The translations under genes were made by a program, and so were the position numbers. Shown in pieces: positions 44,241 to 52,536 of a stretch of DNA of 64,000 bases. Origin of the DNA: Mesobacillus zeae. GTDB lineage: Bacteria > Bacillota > Bacilli > Bacillales > Cytobacillaceae. How positions within the stretch are numbered: position 1 is the stretch's first letter; every line of letters begins with the position of its first letter. The stretch lies in assembly GCF_003570705.1 (NCBI RefSeq), contig NZ_QWVT01000029.1, positions 1-64,000 on the forward strand. The letters run 5' to 3'. The notes under the pieces were generated by a model. That model saw only the letters and a program-made list of their open reading frames with translations. It ran no database searches and was not told the DNA's origin.

Positions 44241-46223
44241 ATGTATGTGATCGGCAATATCGCCTTGTACCTTGGAATCGTGATAGCGGCTTATTCCCTT
44301 TTGGCCAATATCATCGGGATGATTAAAAAAGACAACAGATGGCTTGAAAGCGCCCGCGGTGGCGTTCTATCCCTCCTGTTTGTATCAAGCATAGCTGCAG
44401 CGCTACTTTTGTATTTGCTCGGAACAAGCCAATTTCAATTTAAATACGTGGCAACGTATACAAATGAAACGCTACCGCTCATCTACAAACTTTCAGCTTT
44501 TTGGGCAGGAAATGCAGGATCACTGATGCTCTGGGCTTTCCTCTTGTGTGTGTATGCAGCAATGGTCGTTTTTTCAAAAGAAAAAAGAAATCCGATGATG
44601 CCATATGTTTCGAGCATCATGCTCGTAAATATTTTATTTTTCTTTACAGTGATGGTCCTGAATGCCAACCCTTTTGAAATGACTGGGAGCATTCCACCTG
44701 ATGGAAAAGGGCTCAATCCCATGCTCCAAAATCCGGGAATGGTCGTTCACCCGGTCACTTTGTACCTTGGCTATGTCGGACTTTCTGTTCCCTTTGCTTT
44801 CGGGATAGCAGCATTAATCCTGAAAAGGATGGATGCTGAATGGATCAAGCTGACAAGGCGGTGGACACTCACAGCCTGGATGTTCCTGACGATCGGAAAT
44901 ATCGTCGGCGGCTGGTGGGCATACCTCGAACTAGGCTGGGGAGGCTACTGGGCCTGGGATCCTGTCGAAAATGCATCATTCCTGCCATGGCTGACCGTAT
45001 CCGCTTTCCTTCATTCAGTCATGATCCAGGAAAGGAAAAATATGCTTAAGACCTGGAATGTCAGCCTGATCATTCTTTCCTATATCCTGTCATTATTCGG
45101 AACATTTTTGGTCAGAAGCGGAATTCTGACGAGTGTCCATGCTTTTGGAGACAGCAATCTCGGAACTTATTTTCTTGTATTTATGTCATTCATGATGCTT
45201 GTTTCCATTTATATTGTCATGACTCGCTACCAACTGATCAAGAAGGAAAGCAATCAGGTCGAATCCTATTTTTCAAAAGAAAGCAGCTTTTTGGTGAACA
45301 ACTTGATTTTCGTAGCGGCAGCATTTGCGGTTTTCTGGGGAACGATGTATCCGCTGATTTCTGAGACGCTGACAGGTGCAAAAATAAATGTCGGAGCGCC
45401 TTACTTTAACAAAGTCATGGCTCCAATCATGCTCTCGCTCATTGTATTGATGGCTGTCTGCCCTTTAATTGCATGGCAAAAGCCTGCGGTGGACAAATTC
45501 CTTAAAAGCATGATGTGGCCTCTTGCAGTCGGTGCCGCTACAGGAATCATTCTCACGGTACTTGGTGTCAAGGGGATATTTGCCATTATCGGATTATCAT
45601 CCGCTTCCTTCATGTTGGCCACGCATATTCAGGAATTTATGAGAGGAACCAGCGCGAGGATGAAAGCGACAAAGGAAAATCCATGGAAGGCAGCCTATAG
45701 ACTGACAGCCAAGAACCAGCGCAGGTATGGCGGATACATTGTCCATATTGGAATAGCAGTCCTGGCTATCGGAGTCATTTCATCGCAAGCATACTCCAAA
45801 GAAGTGATGAAGACAGTGAACAAAGGAGAGAGCTTTACAATCGGTAAGTATGAGCTGACCTTTAACAGTCTCGCAGAACGGATGAAAGATGGGAATGGCA
45901 TTGTAACGGCAGATGTGGATGCTTCGTATAAGGGGAAATCAATCGGAAAGATCATGCCGGAAAAAATATTTTACGAGACATGGCCTGAGCCTTCTTCTGA
46001 AGTGGCGATCAAAACCAACCTTGCAGAAGATCTTTATGTGGTTGTCAGTTCATGGGAGAGTAGGGACAAGGTTACTTTTCTTGTCAAAGTCAATCCATTT
46101 GTAAGCTGGATATGGGCTGGAGGAATCATTATGCTGGCTGGAACGGTATTTGCCTTGTTCGGCGGGAAGCCAACATTATCCCGCATTCCTGCGATTGCCG
46201 GTCAGAAATTTAAGGGGAGGTGA
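44241..46223 (+). CDS. ccmF: Cytochrome c heme lyase subunit CcmF
   Basis: Joins heme to the CxxCH sites of apocytochromes outside the membrane. The 660-aa protein has about 14-15 membrane segments and the heme-handling WWD motif WGGYWAWDPVENASFLPW (near residue 235). NPMLQNPGMVVHPVTLYLGY, with a His, precedes it. The C-terminal part has an outside domain of about 110 residues before the last segment, as in CcmF. GGGTGG lies eight bases before ATG 44241; GTG 44229 is an alternative. It is followed by the ccmH-like gene. Confidence 0.93.
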   Translation: MYVIGNIALYLGIVIAAYSLLANIIGMIKKDNRWLESARGGVLSLLFVSSIAAALLLYLLGTSQFQFKYVATYTNETLPLIYKLSAFWAGNAGSLMLWAFLLCVYAAMVVFSKEKRNPMMPYVSSIMLVNILFFFTVMVLNANPFEMTGSIPPDGKGLNPMLQNPGMVVHPVTLYLGYVGLSVPFAFGIAALILKRMDAEWIKLTRRWTLTAWMFLTIGNIVGGWWAYLELGWGGYWAWDPVENASFLPWLTVSAFLHSVMIQERKNMLKTWNVSLIILSYILSLFGTFLVRSGILTSVHAFGDSNLGTYFLVFMSFMMLVSIYIVMTRYQLIKKESNQVESYFSKESSFLVNNLIFVAAAFAVFWGTMYPLISETLTGAKINVGAPYFNKVMAPIMLSLIVLMAVCPLIAWQKPAVDKFLKSMMWPLAVGAATGIILTVLGVKGIFAIIGLSSASFMLATHIQEFMRGTSARMKATKENPWKAAYRLTAKNQRRYGGYIVHIGIAVLAIGVISSQAYSKEVMKTVNKGESFTIGKYELTFNSLAERMKDGNGIVTADVDASYKGKSIGKIMPEKIFYETWPEPSSEVAIKTNLAEDLYVVVSSWESRDKVTFLVKVNPFVSWIWAGGIIMLAGTVFALFGGKPTLSRIPAIAGQKFKGR

Positions 46224-46228
46224 ACTCT

Positions 46229-46696
46229 ATGAAAAAAATGATAGCTGCTACAATTATCATCTTGCTGGCCATGCCAGGATTCACAGCAGCTTATACCTAT
46301 AACTCAAAAGAGTTTACCTCAATTGTCAAAAAGCTTGATATGCAGGGCCATGCTGATCATGAATTGTCAACATGCTCGGTTAAGAAGGTCTATTATGAGG
46401 AAATAATCGAGATGCTTAATGGCGGAAAATCTGAAGAACAGGTTCTTCAGTCCTATGTTAATGAATACGGCCAGGCTGCGCTTCGTACACCGGGAAAAGA
46501 TAAAAGCGGGCTGATTGCATGGGGCATGCCGGCAGCAGGTTTTGCAGGCGGTGCGGCAATTGTTGCTTTGTGGATTAGAAAACTGAAAACAAAAGCAACT
46601 GCTGGCAGCGGGATTAAGACTTTGGAATGGGAGTCCGAAACGGAAAAACAAATTACCGAAAAAGTACTGGATGAGGAACGCCGCAAGCTATTTTAG
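46229..46696 (+). CDS. CcmH-like protein lacking the CxxC motif
   Basis: A 155-aa protein with a signal peptide (1-21) and a small CcmH-fold helical domain (MLNGGKSEEQVLQSYVNEYG, then GLIAWGMPAAGFAGGAAIVA, the membrane segment). CcmH proteins carry LRCxxC at the start of this domain to reduce the apocytochrome disulfide; here the position reads HELSTCSVKKVYYEE, leaving one cysteine (Cys49). Thiol-disulfide exchange of the usual kind is therefore unlikely. GGGAGG lies before ATG 46229, and the stop of ccmF is six bases upstream. Confidence 0.8.
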   Translation: MKKMIAATIIILLAMPGFTAAYTYNSKEFTSIVKKLDMQGHADHELSTCSVKKVYYEEIIEMLNGGKSEEQVLQSYVNEYGQAALRTPGKDKSGLIAWGMPAAGFAGGAAIVALWIRKLKTKATAGSGIKTLEWESETEKQITEKVLDEERRKLF

Positions 46697-46708
46697 GAGA
46701 TGAATGAA

Positions 46709-47065
46709 ATGGATTATGTTTTTTTGATAGCAGGTTCAGCCGTCATTCTCACTTGCTTCTACTTCATTATCTCCCCGTTCTTCTCTGGAACCGGGGAACT
46801 GTCAGAAAGTAATACTGAGAACGACAGGCCCGCCCTTGAACTCATATATGGCGCAGTCAATGAACTAGAAATGGATTTTTTGATGAAGAAAATTAACGAG
46901 GAAGACTTTTTGCACATGAAGGAACACTACCAGTTGTTGGCCGCTGACTTAATGAAAACAGACAGAAGGCCAAAGAAAAAAGCTGGACAGCAAGATAGCC
47001 ATGAGGAAGAGCTTGAAATCCTCCAGGAACTGCAGCGGCTGCGGAAACAAAAAGGAAGACAGTGA
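46709..47065 (+). CDS. CcmI-like small membrane protein 1
   Basis: A 118-aa protein with one N-terminal membrane segment (about 3-23) followed by a helical soluble part: ALELIYGAVNELEMDFLMKK then INEEDFLHMKEHYQLLA. This is the pattern of the N-terminal part of CcmI, which presents apocytochromes to CcmF/H, but the TPR domain is absent. The C-terminus is a charged coiled coil. ATG 46709 is nine bases after AGGAG; ATG 46700 is too close. Function inferred from shape and place. Confidence 0.68.
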   Translation: MDYVFLIAGSAVILTCFYFIISPFFSGTGELSESNTENDRPALELIYGAVNELEMDFLMKKINEEDFLHMKEHYQLLAADLMKTDRRPKKKAGQQDSHEEELEILQELQRLRKQKGRQ

Positions 47066-47412
47066 TGGACGTGCCTGCAATGCATCCCGAATGGCTTGTC
47101 ACTTTTTGGATGGAAACTCCGGGATTGAATCAGCTGAACGCCCATTACACCCTTGCTCTTTTAGGTTTGTTTGCGGGAGTTCTGTACTTCGGGAAAAGAA
47201 AAAGGCAGGATGGAATCTTAGTATCTGACCCTGATGAAGTTCAATTTAAGCATTTAATCAGGAAAAGAACCCTAATCGAAGACCAAATGGCCGAACTGGA
47301 TAAGAAGCTAGCGGAAGGTAGTTTACCAACGGAAAAATATGATGACGAATCAAGGGAACTTTCCAAGCATCTCGCCAAGGTACAACAGGATTTACGCCAA
47401 TTTATTCAATGA
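47065..47412 (+). CDS. CcmI-like small membrane protein 2
   Basis: A 115-aa protein with a short outside N-terminus, one membrane segment (about 26-42) and a coiled coil (EDQMAELDKKLAEGSLPTEK). The pairing of a membrane segment with a helix-turn-helix LxxxLxxGxLxxExY module repeats the design of its neighbour and of CcmI. ATG 47065 overlaps the previous stop (TGATG); GTG 47062 is equally possible. Its end overlaps an alternative ccmA start. Confidence 0.62.
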   Translation: MDVPAMHPEWLVTFWMETPGLNQLNAHYTLALLGLFAGVLYFGKRKRQDGILVSDPDEVQFKHLIRKRTLIEDQMAELDKKLAEGSLPTEKYDDESRELSKHLAKVQQDLRQFIQ

Positions 47413-47426
47413 AAGAGCTGGTACAT

Positions 47427-48131
47427 ATGCTGGAATTAAAAAACCTAACCAAAATACTCGGCGATAAAGTGATCCTTCGCAATGTCAGCCTTTCGCTTGA
47501 TAGAGGAGAAAGCCTTGCGGTAGTCGGACCGAACGGCGCAGGGAAGAGCACATTCTTCAAATGTACGGTTGGACTGCTCCGGCCGACAAGCGGAGAGGTT
47601 TACCTGGATGGCGAACTGATTAGTAAGAACTCAATGTCTGTGAAGCAAAAAATCGGCTTTCTTGGACACGAGTCTTATCTATACAGTACTCTGACTCCGC
47701 TCGAGAATCTCAAATTCTACGGAAAACTGTACAAAATCAAAGAAGCGGATAAAAAATCGGCAGAACTGCTTAAAGAGGTTGGCCTTCATTTATTCAGGGA
47801 TATGCCGGTCCGCTCTTTCTCAAGGGGGATGGTCCAAAGGCTCTCCATAGCGAGAGTCCTGCTGGCGGAACCCGAAATCCTGATGCTGGATGAACCGCAT
47901 ACAGGCCTTGACGTAGAAGCTGCCTACCTATTAAACAGAATCTTAAAAGAAAAGCAGCGTAGGGGGACAGCCATTTTAATGATCTCGCATGATTTTGAAC
48001 AAGTACAAGAACTCGCTGACAGGGTTGCTGTGCTGTCTAAAGGAAAAATCGCTGATACGATGGCGATCAGACAAGGCTCAAACCTGGAGGCTTTGAAGGA
48101 GTGGTATGAAAAGGCGGTGAAGGGAGCATGA
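47427..48131 (+). CDS. ccmA: Heme exporter ATPase CcmA
   Basis: Uses ATP, with CcmB and CcmC, to release heme-loaded CcmE. The 234-aa ABC ATPase has Walker A GPNGAGKSTFF (near residue 36), signature FSRGMVQRL, Walker B ILMLDEPHTGLD and the switch His in ISHDFEQ. I chose ATG 47427 as homologues start at LELKNL; ATG 47409, which overlaps the previous stop as ATGA, would add six residues. It overlaps ccmB by four bases. Confidence 0.9.
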   Translation: MLELKNLTKILGDKVILRNVSLSLDRGESLAVVGPNGAGKSTFFKCTVGLLRPTSGEVYLDGELISKNSMSVKQKIGFLGHESYLYSTLTPLENLKFYGKLYKIKEADKKSAELLKEVGLHLFRDMPVRSFSRGMVQRLSIARVLLAEPEILMLDEPHTGLDVEAAYLLNRILKEKQRRGTAILMISHDFEQVQELADRVAVLSKGKIADTMAIRQGSNLEALKEWYEKAVKGA

Positions 48132-48811
48132 AGGCTATTATCTCCGATGCGTGGACTATCGCTGGAAAAGACTTGGGCAACGAATGGAAGAACAAGCAAA
48201 CAATCGGAATGATGGTCATCTTCTCAAGCCTTGTTATCCTTGTTTTCAGCTTCGCTTTTGACCCGACGAACAATATGGTGAAGGCGGTCATTCCAGGTCT
48301 CATTTGGCTGATCACTATTTTTTCGGGCCTTCTCGGACTGAACCGTTCCTTCCTGTCAGAACAGGAGAATGATTCTATCACAGGCTTAAGGTCCGCACCC
48401 ATCGACCCTTCAAGCATTTATCTGGGAAAGGTAATGGCTAACTGCACAATGGTTGCAGCAGTCCAGATCATCAGCATTCCTGTCTTGTTCCTCTTATTTG
48501 ATTATCGATTCATGGGAGAGTTCCTTTGGTTTTTGCTTGTGCTGGCAGCCGGTACGCTTGGTTTCATCATTGTCGGTACATTCTTGGCTGCGCTGGCGGT
48601 CAATGCGAAAAACAGCGAAATGCTTCTGCCTGTCCTGCTTCTGCCATTGCTCAGTCCCCTGATGATTGCAGCAGTTCAAGCCACAAGAATAATCCTTGAG
48701 AATGCAGACATACAGGATGCCATGTCCTGGATCCAGCTTATGGCCGCCTATGATTTACTATTCCTTGCAGCCTGCTTTTTCTTATTTGAATTTATTATGG
48801 AGGGATCATGA
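48128..48811 (+). CDS. ccmB: Heme exporter membrane subunit CcmB
   Basis: The 227-aa membrane partner of CcmA, with six segments. FSGLLGLNRSFLSEQENDSI, then GLRSAPIDPSSIYLGK and LLPVLLLPLLSPLMIA, are CcmB hallmarks. The start is an ATGA overlap with ccmA. Confidence 0.92.
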   Translation: MKAIISDAWTIAGKDLGNEWKNKQTIGMMVIFSSLVILVFSFAFDPTNNMVKAVIPGLIWLITIFSGLLGLNRSFLSEQENDSITGLRSAPIDPSSIYLGKVMANCTMVAAVQIISIPVLFLLFDYRFMGEFLWFLLVLAAGTLGFIIVGTFLAALAVNAKNSEMLLPVLLLPLLSPLMIAAVQATRIILENADIQDAMSWIQLMAAYDLLFLAACFFLFEFIMEGS

Positions 48812-49522
48812 ATGAAACAAAAATCCGGCTTCATTGATACAGCGATGTTTTACCTGCTTATTCCGATGGTCTTTGCGGCCCTTTACTTTGTCTTTATCTG
48901 GTCGCCGGTAGAAAAATTTATGGGAGCGCCTCAAAAAATTTTTTACTTCCATGTCAGCTGTGCCTGGGTAGCATTTCTGGCCTTTTTCACAGTCGGCTAC
49001 TACAGTGTCAGAACGCTCATTAAACCAAATATCAAGTTTCATATCCATGCAGGGATTTCAGCCGAGATCGGGGTTCTGTTCACAACGATCACTCTCCTGA
49101 CAGGTATGATTTGGGGTAAATCAAGCTGGAATACTTGGTGGACATGGGAGCCCCGCCTTGCAACAACATTGATTCTCTGGTTCATTTACGTCGCCTACTT
49201 GTTTGTCAGGAGGATGGAGGGTTCCTGGGAGAAAATCGCAAAGCTGTCTGCCGTATTTGGCATCATCGGTGTTATCAATGTTCCAATCGTATTCATGGCC
49301 ATTCGCTGGTGGAATACGAAGCTTCACCCAGTTGTATTTGGAGACGGAAAGAATCAGGATGGCGGAGGCATTGAGCCACCGATGCTGTTTACCCTCCTTT
49401 TCTGCATTTTTACGATCACGCTCCTTTATGCATACTTGATGCGCAAGGGGATAGAAATTGAAAAAATGCGCCATGCGGTGAAAAAAGCAAAGAATAAAGC
49501 CATTAACCGTCTTGCTGGCTGA
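48812..49522 (+). CDS. ccmC: Heme handling protein CcmC
   Basis: Loads heme onto CcmE. The 236-aa protein has six membrane segments, the WWD motif WNTWWTWEPRLATTLILW (near residue 105) and the flanking heme-ligand His residues in FYFHVSCAW and NTKLHPVV. GGAGGG precedes the ATG. It lies directly after ccmB and before the tiny ccmD. Confidence 0.94.
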   Translation: MKQKSGFIDTAMFYLLIPMVFAALYFVFIWSPVEKFMGAPQKIFYFHVSCAWVAFLAFFTVGYYSVRTLIKPNIKFHIHAGISAEIGVLFTTITLLTGMIWGKSSWNTWWTWEPRLATTLILWFIYVAYLFVRRMEGSWEKIAKLSAVFGIIGVINVPIVFMAIRWWNTKLHPVVFGDGKNQDGGGIEPPMLFTLLFCIFTITLLYAYLMRKGIEIEKMRHAVKKAKNKAINRLAG

Positions 49523-49555
49523 AAATTAAACCATATTAATAGGGAGGAAATAAAC

Positions 49556-49687
49556 ATGACTTATTTGTTCTTGGCATACTCAATCATTTGGACTTTGATC
49601 GCCGGGTATATTGTCATTCTTGGCAAGCGGCAGAAAGCTCTAAAAAAGGAATTGCAACTGCTGGACGAGTGGAATACAGAACAATAG
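49556..49687 (+). CDS. ccmD: CcmD-like small membrane protein
   Basis: A 43-aa protein: short N-terminus, one membrane segment (FLAYSIIWTLIAGYIVIL) and a basic helix (GKRQKALKKELQLLDEW). This is the CcmD layout; CcmD holds CcmE with CcmABC. GGAGG lies nine bases before the ATG. Position between ccmC and ccmG supports the call strongly. Confidence 0.88.
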   Translation: MTYLFLAYSIIWTLIAGYIVILGKRQKALKKELQLLDEWNTEQ

Positions 49688-49702
49688 GAGCAGGTGGTTA
49701 AA

Positions 49703-50209
49703 ATGGGCAAAAGAATCGTTCCTTTTTTCATCATTCTTGCTGCTGCAGGGTTTCTATTTTTCCTGATGAACGGCCTTGGCGGAAAAGCAACGGTCACACC
49801 GGGAGAAAATGCGCCAGATTTTGAAATGAAGGATATTACCGGTGAAACATACAAGCTTTCCGATTTGAAGGGCCAGACAGTAGTCCTGAACTATTTCACA
49901 ACCTGGTGTGCGCCATGCCTAGAAGAGGCACCAGAACTAGAAGAATTCGGGAAAGAATACAAAGATGCCAAACTATTGATTATTGCAAAAGGCGAAACAA
50001 AAATAAGAATGGAGAAATACGTAAAAGAGCATAATTCAAAATTGACATACCTCCTCGATACGAAAGAAGAAACAGCAAAATCCTATAATGTCCTTGGGCA
50101 GCCTGAAACCATGATCATCAATAAAGAAGGCACAATTGTCGAAAGGTTTTCTGGACCGACCACAAAGGAAAAGCTGATTGAATTGATAGAGAAAAAAGCC
50201 ACGCCTTAA
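49703..50209 (+). CDS. ccmG: Membrane-anchored thioredoxin-like protein CcmG/ResA
   Basis: Reduces the disulfide of apocytochrome heme sites. The 168-aa protein has an N-terminal anchor (about 7-23) and a thioredoxin fold with the active site TTWCAPCLEEAPELEE (Cys69, Cys72) and cis-proline region LGQPETMIINKEG. With the CcmH-like protein lacking CxxC, it is the only obvious thiol reductant in the operon and may act directly on apocytochromes, as ResA does in System II. ATG 49703 after AGGTGG; GTG 49694 is an alternative. Confidence 0.9.
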   Translation: MGKRIVPFFIILAAAGFLFFLMNGLGGKATVTPGENAPDFEMKDITGETYKLSDLKGQTVVLNYFTTWCAPCLEEAPELEEFGKEYKDAKLLIIAKGETKIRMEKYVKEHNSKLTYLLDTKEETAKSYNVLGQPETMIINKEGTIVERFSGPTTKEKLIELIEKKATP

Positions 50210-50215
50210 CCCAGG

Positions 50216-50237
50216 TTAAAACACATTCGTGTTTTAA
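50216..50237 (+). repeat. AT-rich hairpin between ccmG and nrfH
   Basis: Perfect nine-base arms TTAAAACAC / GTGTTTTAA with an ATTC loop, followed by TAGATTCATTTTT. It could terminate partly, or be a processing site setting different ccm and nrf mRNA levels. Confidence 0.65.
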
Positions 50238-50273
50238 TAGATTCATTTTTGAAAAATGGGGAGGTGAAAAGGG

Positions 50274-50798
50274 ATGTTTAAGAAAATTTTGGCAATGGAT
50301 AAACGGCTGCTGCTTTTCATCGGTGTTTTTGCGGGTATCATTGTCTCGGTTGCCACAGTTAAAACACTGGCGTATACGGATTCACCCGATTTCTGCAGCA
50401 GCTGCCACATCATGACAGAAGTACATGAGTCATTCGCCAAATCGAATCATGCAGAACTTGCATGCGGAGATTGTCATCTTCCGCATGAGAGCCTTGTGAA
50501 AAAGTATACATACAAGGCGAAATCCGGCATGTCACATGTCTATTTTAATTTCATAGGGGACGAAAAAATTCCAAAAGTACTGCATGCTTCGGAGAACACA
50601 GATGAAGTCGTCACGGAGAACTGTATCAGCTGCCATGAGAACACGCTGAAGAACGTTTCTCATGACGCGAAGGACAACTGCACGAGCTGTCACCAGTCAG
50701 TGCCGCATGGCAAGGGATTCAAGACAGAAGATTACTTCAAGCCGCCGAAACCAGGCGAACTATTGGAAAACAAGGGAGGCACGATGAACAATGGCTAG
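50274..50798 (+). CDS. nrfH: NrfH, tetraheme quinol dehydrogenase subunit of nitrite reductase
   Basis: Takes electrons from menaquinol and passes them to NrfA. The 174-aa NapC/NirT-family protein has one N-terminal anchor (about 12-32) and four heme sites: CSSCH (41-45), CGDCH (64-68), CISCH (117-121) and CTSCH (136-140). The first is followed by a Met (CSSCHIM), as in NrfH where heme 1 has an unusual Met ligand. It overlaps nrfA by eight bases, so the complex is made together. The men operon in this window supplies its electron donor. Confidence 0.95.
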   Translation: MFKKILAMDKRLLLFIGVFAGIIVSVATVKTLAYTDSPDFCSSCHIMTEVHESFAKSNHAELACGDCHLPHESLVKKYTYKAKSGMSHVYFNFIGDEKIPKVLHASENTDEVVTENCISCHENTLKNVSHDAKDNCTSCHQSVPHGKGFKTEDYFKPPKPGELLENKGGTMNNG

Positions 50799-52239
50799 GG
50801 ATTTCCGCTGGGCATATTTGCTCCTAGTCGCTGTCATGCTGATATTATCAGGTTGTTCGGATTCGGAAAATAAACAAACTTCAGCTGATGAGCTAAAAAC
50901 CGGACTGAAAAAAGATGAAATCAGGAATGAAGCGTTCAAGGACTTGTTCCCGCTTCAATATGACAGCTATAAAAAGAATGAAAAAATGGAAGATACAAAG
51001 TATAGCGGTTCAGAAAAACGTAGCAAATTCGACCACGATAAAGAACCATACCTTCCGATTCTCTTTAACGGATACGGCTTTGCAATCGAGTATAATGAGG
51101 ACAGAGGCCATACTTACGCGAATGAGGATATCCGCTCGGTTGCCAGGATTACCGACAAATCGATTGGTTCCTGCCTGACTTGTAAATCAACTGCCGTCCC
51201 GCATATGATCGAGGAAATGGGAGATGATTACTGGAACGGTAATTTCAACAAAGATATTTGGCCAAAAGCCGAAGCAATGGGGCACTCGCCAATTGGCTGC
51301 TCTGACTGCCATGATCCGCAGACAATGGATTTACGGGTCACGCGCCCAAGCTTCATTAAAGCGATGGAATCGCAAGGAATCGATATGTCCAATCCTACTA
51401 AAAATGACATGCGCAACTATGTTTGCGGCCAGTGTCACGTAGAGTATTACTTTGCAGCTGATAATGGGGAAGTGACATATCCTTGGTCTAAAGGCTTCAA
51501 GCCTGAAGAAATGTACGAATATTATGAAACAACGGCTAAAGAAAAAGGATTTGACAAAGACTGGGTCCATAATGTTTCCGGAACACCTATCCTGAAATCG
51601 CAACATCCTGATTTCGAGACGCATATGAGTGGGCCGCACGGCAAAGCAGGAGTAACGTGCGCAGACTGCCATATGCCATATGAACGAGTGGATGGCAAGA
51701 AGAAGATCAGTTCCCACTGGTGGACATCACCGCTCAAAACAATGGAACAGTCTTGCTCAACCTGTCACAGCAACCGTGATATGAAGGATCTCAAGGAGCG
51801 GGTGACAGACATCCAGGATACCCATATGAAGGCCCTTCACAAGGCTGAGGATGTATCCATTACAGCCCATTACTATGTGAATAAAATGATTACATCGAAG
51901 GTAAGCGAAGACAAAGTGAAGCAAGCCCAGGAACATATCCGCAAAGGCCAATGGTTCTGGGATTTCGTCGCTGCTGAAAGCTCCGCCGGTTTCCACAATC
52001 CGCAAGGATCCATGGATTCCCTGAGGATTTCAACCGAGGCATCGAATGAAGCCATCCGGATTGCGACGGAAGAGCTTGTAAAAGCAAGAGTGGACTTGGA
52101 AGAATTGAATGAGGAAATAGAAAAAGCCAAGAAGACTGTTTACGATGAACGTGATAACTTCAAGAAGAAGGATCATGCCATAAACAGTTACTTCCCGGCT
52201 CAGCAGCCGCCAGTACCGCCATCTGCAGCGAAAAAATAA
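50791..52239 (+). CDS. nrfA: Ammonia-forming cytochrome c nitrite reductase NrfA
   Basis: Reduces nitrite to ammonium with six electrons. The 482-aa protein has a lipoprotein signal (LSGC, Cys22), so it is held on the outer face of the membrane. The catalytic heme site is CLTCK (128-132) with the lysine ligand; four further sites are CSDCH (170), CGQCH (212), CADCH (290) and CSTCH (322). Catalytic-pocket motifs are DRGHTY, CHVEYYF and LKSQHPD; the last two hold the usual calcium ligands. Although the heme 1 site needs special handling in other bacteria, no dedicated CxxCK lyase gene is seen. Confidence 0.96.
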   Translation: MARDFRWAYLLLVAVMLILSGCSDSENKQTSADELKTGLKKDEIRNEAFKDLFPLQYDSYKKNEKMEDTKYSGSEKRSKFDHDKEPYLPILFNGYGFAIEYNEDRGHTYANEDIRSVARITDKSIGSCLTCKSTAVPHMIEEMGDDYWNGNFNKDIWPKAEAMGHSPIGCSDCHDPQTMDLRVTRPSFIKAMESQGIDMSNPTKNDMRNYVCGQCHVEYYFAADNGEVTYPWSKGFKPEEMYEYYETTAKEKGFDKDWVHNVSGTPILKSQHPDFETHMSGPHGKAGVTCADCHMPYERVDGKKKISSHWWTSPLKTMEQSCSTCHSNRDMKDLKERVTDIQDTHMKALHKAEDVSITAHYYVNKMITSKVSEDKVKQAQEHIRKGQWFWDFVAAESSAGFHNPQGSMDSLRISTEASNEAIRIATEELVKARVDLEELNEEIEKAKKTVYDERDNFKKKDHAINSYFPAQQPPVPPSAAKK

Positions 52240-52280
52240 ACAATAAGTTCATCGCATAATTGCGATGATGAAAAAGAGAA

Positions 52281-52319
52281 AAACACTGTGCAAATAGGGG
52301 TTTGTGCAGTGTTTTTCTT
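52281..52319 (+). terminator. Terminator of the ccm-nrf operon
   Basis: AAACACTG-TG-CAAA / TTTG-TG-CAGTGTTT with a TAGGGG loop is followed by a T run. A smaller hairpin (CATCGCA / TGCGATG, 52249-52267) lies just before it. Confidence 0.9.
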
Positions 52320-52536
52320 TATTTTGTCCTATCTTCGTCACTGTGTCAACAATGTGGAAAGTGAGTTTCTAAACTACAGTGATACACCAGGGGAACATAT
52401 TCCCTTTTTTCTGATCTAAAAAGGTAATAAATGTTGCCAAGGGAAGTGAAAACAACTAAAATATTATTTTGATAATCGAAATGAATGATCAAGAGAAGCC
52501 CGGACGCCGGGACTCTTGTTTGAAGGAGCGTTTTAC

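Noticed and set aside
52392-52410. GGGAA-CATA-TTCCC followed by Ts between nrfA and yttB
   Set aside because: Five-base stem, too weak to call a terminator next to the strong one at 52281.
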